From assembly GCA_030431525.1 (NCBI GenBank), contig JAUIJC010000014.1, positions 1 through 64,000 of the forward strand: DNA of 64,000 bases, read 5' to 3'. The position numbers and the translations under genes were made by a program. Under the pieces are notes generated by a model. It saw only the letters and a program-made list of their open reading frames with translations. It did not search any database and was not told the origin of the DNA. Below, one piece after another: positions 60,952 through 64,000 of this stretch. The number at the start of each line of letters is the position of its first letter. Within the stretch, counting starts at the first letter, position 1. The stretch is from Bacteroidia bacterium (GTDB taxonomy: Bacteria; Bacteroidota; Bacteroidia; Cytophagales; JAAEPT01).

Positions 60952-61121
60952 AAAAAAGAGTGAAAAGGGGTGAAAAATTGTCTGACAAAGTCATTAATCA
61001 AGATAGACTCTTAGTGAGTTAAAAACAATTAAGTCTTTCTGGATAGGTGTGGATTATGAGTTGGGTTGGAGGGATGAAAAAATCCTGTTATTGATAGGAT
61101 CGAAGAATGGTCTTTTCACCG

Positions 61122-61129
61122 TACTTTTG
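61122..61129 (+). promoter_or_regulatory. Bacteroidota -7 box (TACTTTTG) for the 2OG oxygenase
   Basis: Exact TAnnTTTG, 19 bases before the ATG at 61149; it also rules out the in-frame ATG at 61107. Confidence 0.5.
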
Positions 61130-61148
61130 CGAGCTTTTTGAAATCAAA

Positions 61149-61778
61149 ATGTCGGTGGAAATCACACAGGATCAGTGGGTCGAGCGCTTCGACCAGCTGG
61201 CCGAAAAGGACTACGTCATGATTGACGGGTTCTTGGACGAGGCGACTGTTCGGTCGCTTCGTGAGCAGATTATCGCTGAGGAAGAGGAGGACCGATTGAA
61301 GACGGCGGGCATTGGTGCCAATGACGGTTTTCAGGTGGTCCGCGCTATTCGCAACGACAAAATCCGTTGGCTAAAACGGGATGAGGAAAATCCTTCCGCA
61401 GGTCTTTTCTTTGAGAAGATGGAGGAGGTGAAGGCCTTGCTGAATCGCTTTTGCTTTTTGAGCCTAAGTGATTTTGAGTTTCATTTTGCCCATTACCCAC
61501 AGGGCAGTTTCTACAAGCGCCATTTGGATCAGTTCAAGGAGAACGACAACCGTTTGATTACGGCGATTCTCTACCTGAATGATGGTTGGCATGAAGAGGA
61601 TGGTGGCTTGCTAAGAATTTATGCCGAGGAGGGTCCTAAGGATATTTATCCCTTGGGCGGGCGTTTGTTGTTATTCCGTAGCGACAAGCTGGAGCATGAG
61701 GTGTTGCCTACCGAGCGTGATCGTTACAGCATCACGGGTTGGCTTCTTCACAAGCCTGCGGGCTTGGGTTTCCTTTAA
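61149..61778 (+). CDS. 2OG-Fe(II) dioxygenase (prolyl 4-hydroxylase-like)
   Basis: The 209-residue protein has the iron ligands His125 and Asp127 (K-R-H-L-D-Q-F) and His183 (L-E-H-E-V), with Arg192 (R-Y-S-I-T-G-W) as the 2-oxoglutarate-binding residue, in the double-stranded beta-helix order. This matches the prolyl 4-hydroxylase (P4Hc) group: oxidative hydroxylation with 2-oxoglutarate, O2 and Fe(II). The substrate may be a protein or small molecule. Start chosen by the -7 box. Followed by a terminator; convergent with an MFS transporter. Confidence 0.85.
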   Translation: MSVEITQDQWVERFDQLAEKDYVMIDGFLDEATVRSLREQIIAEEEEDRLKTAGIGANDGFQVVRAIRNDKIRWLKRDEENPSAGLFFEKMEEVKALLNRFCFLSLSDFEFHFAHYPQGSFYKRHLDQFKENDNRLITAILYLNDGWHEEDGGLLRIYAEEGPKDIYPLGGRLLLFRSDKLEHEVLPTERDRYSITGWLLHKPAGLGFL

Positions 61779-61783
61779 AGAAA

Positions 61784-61817
61784 TCCCTTTCCTGACTGAG
61801 GAAAGGGAATTTTTTTT
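61784..61817 (+). terminator. Terminator of 2OG oxygenase gene
   Basis: A 10-bp stem (TCCCTTTCCT/AGGAAAGGGA), 5-base loop and a T-run, 5 bases after the stop. Confidence 0.85.
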
Positions 61818-61830
61818 GTGGGTTTCGGTG

Positions 61831-61890
61831 TAGGGACGGATCTGTGTGCCCGCCCACAGGATTTCGGGCAGACACACAGGTCTGCCCCTA
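61831..61890. repeat. Palindromic repeat, GGCAGACACACAGGTCTGCCC family, copy 2
   Basis: Arms TAGGGACGGATCTGTGTGCC on the left and CACACAGGTCTGCCCCTA on the right, related to the element at 43520-43574 with compensating changes. Confidence 0.75.
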
Positions 61891-61905
61891 CGGCAGATCA
61901 AAAGT

Positions 61906-63078
61906 TCACTTTTTAGATTTCCCTTTCAAAGCAATCAATCCCAATATCGGTCCCAAGGCCAACAAGGTGAACAGGTAGTTGGGGTTCATCACTTCCCGCA
62001 GGTGTGTCAGCAGTTGGATGCTCACAATGGTGATGGCGAAGCCAATGCAATTGACAATGGTCAAGGCTGTCCCTCGTGCCTCGGCAGGCGCCTTCTGGGC
62101 AACAATGGTGGAGAATAATGGGGAGTCTGCAATGACAAGCATACTCCACAAGAGGAGTGTTCCAATGAAGAGAATCGGGGAATTGAAATGGAAAAACAGT
62201 GGTGAGGCCAGACAACAGAGGCAGGAAAGCAATAGCGCACTGGTTGCCGTTTTTTTTGGTCCAAATTGCATGGATAGATAACCTCCAATTACGCAGGCTG
62301 GTCCGCCAATGCCAATAATGATAAAGGACCACAATGGAATATTGATGACAAATTCACTGTGGTTTTCAGCGTACATGCTCAATAGGAATGGCACAAAAGC
62401 CCAAAAGGCGTACAACTCCCACATGTGGCCGAAATAGCCGAAGGAGGCCGACCGAAATTCCGAGTCCTTGAACACCTTGGCCACCGCTGATGGATTGAAG
62501 CTGGCGCTCGGTTTTCGGAAAGGACCGTTCGGCACCAAAAGCAACATAAGCGTTCCACCAAGCGTGGCTAATCCAGAGATAATCAGGATGACCGTTCGCC
62601 ATGGAAGCAATTGGGTGAAGCCTTTGAGCAGGTGCGGAAAGGCAGTTCCAAGGACCAATGCCCCGACCAAGAAGCCCAGTGATTTGCCCAAACCTTTGTC
62701 GTAATAATCGGAGGCTATTTTCATCCCAACGGGATAGATGCCAGCAAGGAAAAAGCCTGTGAGGAACCGCAAGACGACCATACTTACCAAACCGTTGCCT
62801 TCCCATAACAGTCCCAAGTTGAACATCGCGCCAATCAATCCGCAGGCGAAAAACACCTTCGATGGGGAAATCCTGTCGGCGATGGTGAAGAGGGCAAAGA
62901 GCAGGGTGCCCAGAATAAAGCCGAACTGCACGGCCGAGGTTAAATGGCCCAAGGCGCTATCGGGCAGTTGAAAGTTTCGGACCAAATCGTTCATCACCCC
63001 GTTGCTGGCAAACCACAGCGAGGTGCAACAGAATTGGGAAATGACTATGACAGGAAGGATGTGTTTTGAAATGCGCAT
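61906..63078 (-). CDS. MFS transporter
   Basis: Start at MRISKHILPVIVISQFC (ATG at 63078); a GTG upstream would place repeat-derived residues (P-C-L-Y-P) in front. The 390-residue protein has about twelve membrane segments, with the MFS-type loop I-A-D-R-I-S-P-S-K between segments 2 and 3 and Y-P-V-G-M-K-I. Substrate not recognisable. A palindromic repeat begins 4 bases upstream of the ATG. Confidence 0.85.
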   Translation of the reverse strand: MRISKHILPVIVISQFCCTSLWFASNGVMNDLVRNFQLPDSALGHLTSAVQFGFILGTLLFALFTIADRISPSKVFFACGLIGAMFNLGLLWEGNGLVSMVVLRFLTGFFLAGIYPVGMKIASDYYDKGLGKSLGFLVGALVLGTAFPHLLKGFTQLLPWRTVILIISGLATLGGTLMLLLVPNGPFRKPSASFNPSAVAKVFKDSEFRSASFGYFGHMWELYAFWAFVPFLLSMYAENHSEFVINIPLWSFIIIGIGGPACVIGGYLSMQFGPKKTATSALLLSCLCCLASPLFFHFNSPILFIGTLLLWSMLVIADSPLFSTIVAQKAPAEARGTALTIVNCIGFAITIVSIQLLTHLREVMNPNYLFTLLALGPILGLIALKGKSKK

Positions 63079-63081
63079 GGG

Positions 63082-63110
63082 GTAGAGACAAGGCACTGCC
63101 TTGTCTGTAC
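63082..63110. repeat. Palindromic repeat (GTAGACAAGGCA family), copy 2
   Basis: GTAGAGACAAGGCA, a single C, TGCCTTGTCTGTAC; the central 10-bp arms match copy 1 at 35754-35778. Confidence 0.75.
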
Positions 63111-63169
63111 GGTGAATTCAAGTGTAGAGAGATTTCCCGTCCAAAGCAAAGTGGAATGAGAGTAAGAGT

Positions 63170-63463
63170 CTAATTGTCATTTTGGTGACTCGTTTCAGGC
63201 TTAAAAATCAATTTCCCCAATCCATAAACCACCAACCATCCCGCCAAACCATACATCAGTTTAATGGCCGTTGGAGTAAAACCACAACGGAATCCCACCC
63301 AAGAGTTTTCATCCTCAGCTTTGTCTTCCCAAAAGTCAGCGAAAGAGGGTGCGTCGCCGATGTCGAATCCACATTCAAAGAAATTTTCTACGCTACTGAA
63401 ATAGGCTACAGCGCAGATGAAGCCAGCCCAGACCAAGAAGTTGATTGCTTTGAGGTAGCGCAT
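63170..63463 (-). CDS. Small membrane protein, hypothetical
   Basis: Start at MRYLKAINFLVWAGFIC (ATG at 63463); the upstream frame runs into a repeat. The 97-residue protein has two membrane segments (about residues 6-22 and 70-88) with an acidic loop (F-W-E-D-K-A-E-D-E-N-S-W) and two Cys between them. No family recognised. It lies between the ABC-F gene and the MFS transporter on the minus strand. Confidence 0.6.
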   Translation of the reverse strand: MRYLKAINFLVWAGFICAVAYFSSVENFFECGFDIGDAPSFADFWEDKAEDENSWVGFRCGFTPTAIKLMYGLAGWLVVYGLGKLIFKPETSHQNDN

Positions 63464-63498
63464 AGGGAGTAGAGGTTTTGGAGAAAAATATAAAAAAA

Positions 63499-63581
63499 CC
63501 ACAGAGTACACAGAGGAAAAGAGGGAAGGAGGCTTGTTCTATGGTTTTCTCCTTTTCTCTCTTCCTCTGTGTACTCTGTGG
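63499..63581. repeat. Inverted repeat with perfect 19-bp arms
   Basis: CCACAGAGTACACAGAGGA at 63499-63517 and its exact complement at 63563-63581, enclosing an A/G-rich left half and a C/T-rich right half. It sits between the ABC-F stop and the small membrane protein. Confidence 0.85.
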
Positions 63582-63590
63582 AAAACAATC

Positions 63591-64000
63591 TTACAACTGC
63601 TCCTCGATTTCCTCAACCTCCATCATCAAACCCTCCCAAGCTTCATTGGCTTCTTCCAATTCACCATTGAGCTTGTCAAAGGCTTGGGTTTTTTCCGCCA
63701 AGAGGTCCGGGTTGCCATAGACGGAAGGCTTGGCCATTTCATCTTCCAAAACGGCTTTTTTCCCTTCTAATTCCTCCACGGATTGCTCGGCCTTTTGCAG
63801 TTCGTTTTTCAGCTTTTTCAACTGGTTTTCCAACTGTCGGCGGGCATTGCGCTCGGCATCGGTTTCAGGCTTTTTCTTTTCCTGTTTAACAGGCTTTGGG
63901 GCCTCCACAGGTTTTGTTGCTTGGGCCTCACGGTTTTTCATCCAAATGAGGTATTCCTCGTAGGTGCCAGGGTATTCCTTGATCTGGTGGTCTTCGATGA
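63591..64000 (-). CDS. ABC-F ATPase, C-terminal part only
   Basis: The gene enters from the right edge and ends at 63591. The visible 136 residues are the end of the last nucleotide-binding domain (H-Q-I-K-E-Y-P-G-T-Y-E-E-Y-L), a Lys/Pro-rich linker and a long Glu/Lys coiled coil ending E-E-I-E-E-Q-L. This C-terminal coiled coil is typical of Uup-type ABC-F translation factors. ABC-F proteins act on the ribosome and have no membrane segments. A subfamily call is uncertain without the rest. Confidence 0.8.
   Translation of the reverse strand, partial: IEDHQIKEYPGTYEEYLIWMKNREAQATKPVEAPKPVKQEKKKPETDAERNARRQLENQLKKLKNELQKAEQSVEELEGKKAVLEDEMAKPSVYGNPDLLAEKTQAFDKLNGELEEANEAWEGLMMEVEEIEEQL

Overview
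The window is a chromosomal segment from a gliding or gliding-derived member of the Bacteroidota, most likely Cytophagales or a close relative. Evidence: several cargo proteins carry type IX secretion (T9SS) C-terminal domains of type A and type B; there are SprB-like repeats, a GldC homologue, a DUF4293 protein next to truA, and Bacteroidota -7 boxes (TAnnTTTG), including one complete TTTG-N19-TAnnTTTG promoter in front of a tRNA-Glu. No rRNA, CRISPR array, prophage or intact insertion sequence was seen.

Layout. 0-23.5 kb is mostly a minus-strand block of surface and secreted proteins: a PKD protein cut by the left edge, a Trp/Tyr-repeat T9SS cargo, a glycine-rich T9SS cargo with five 51-residue repeats, a choice-of-anchor-L protein, a lipoprotein, a giant alpha-2-macroglobulin lipoprotein, and a roughly 2,400-residue adhesin with 17 Ig-like repeats plus SprB-like repeats, split by a one-base frameshift. 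A membrane-anchored SpoIIE-type phosphatase and an alpha/beta hydrolase lie on the plus strand. 24.1-34.6 kb holds two unrelated-type aconitases (AcnB and the mitochondrial type) that bracket an accessory segment. That segment contains an AT-rich, overlapping three-gene operon (P-loop kinase-like; PIN-GNAT-EVE/ASCH fusion; stand-alone ASCH protein), an AAA/PD-(D/E)XK protein and a TerB-like protein. 34.7-49 kb is mixed housekeeping and hypothetical: glutathione synthase, acyltransferase, BASS-type transporter, J-domain-like protein, SUKH protein, DUF4293, truA, ABC exporter, lipoproteins, 3-hydroxyacyl-CoA dehydrogenase. From 49.3 kb: tRNA-Glu, a beta-propeller T9SS cargo, a lipid kinase, gldC, ribF, truB, an AT-rich two-gene cassette, glycosyltransferase, DinB-like, DUF2141, DUF5713, FkbM methyltransferase, 2OG-Fe(II) oxygenase, MFS transporter, and the C-terminal end of an ABC-F protein.

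Two things stand out. First, the operon at 27.2-29.5 kb joins a predicted RNA nuclease (PIN), an acetyltransferase fold (GNAT) and two PUA-superfamily domains (EVE/ASCH-like), the type known to bind or process modified bases; it looks like an undescribed RNA-modification-sensing or defence/toxin module. Second, intergenic regions are full of palindromic repeats. One composite element of three hairpins (about 80 bp) occurs at 14.6 kb and 55.3 kb, and several repeats run into genes and supply their last codons and stop. Both frameshifts seen (15.98 kb and 22.50 kb) lie in runs of three G/C, so sequencing error must be considered.
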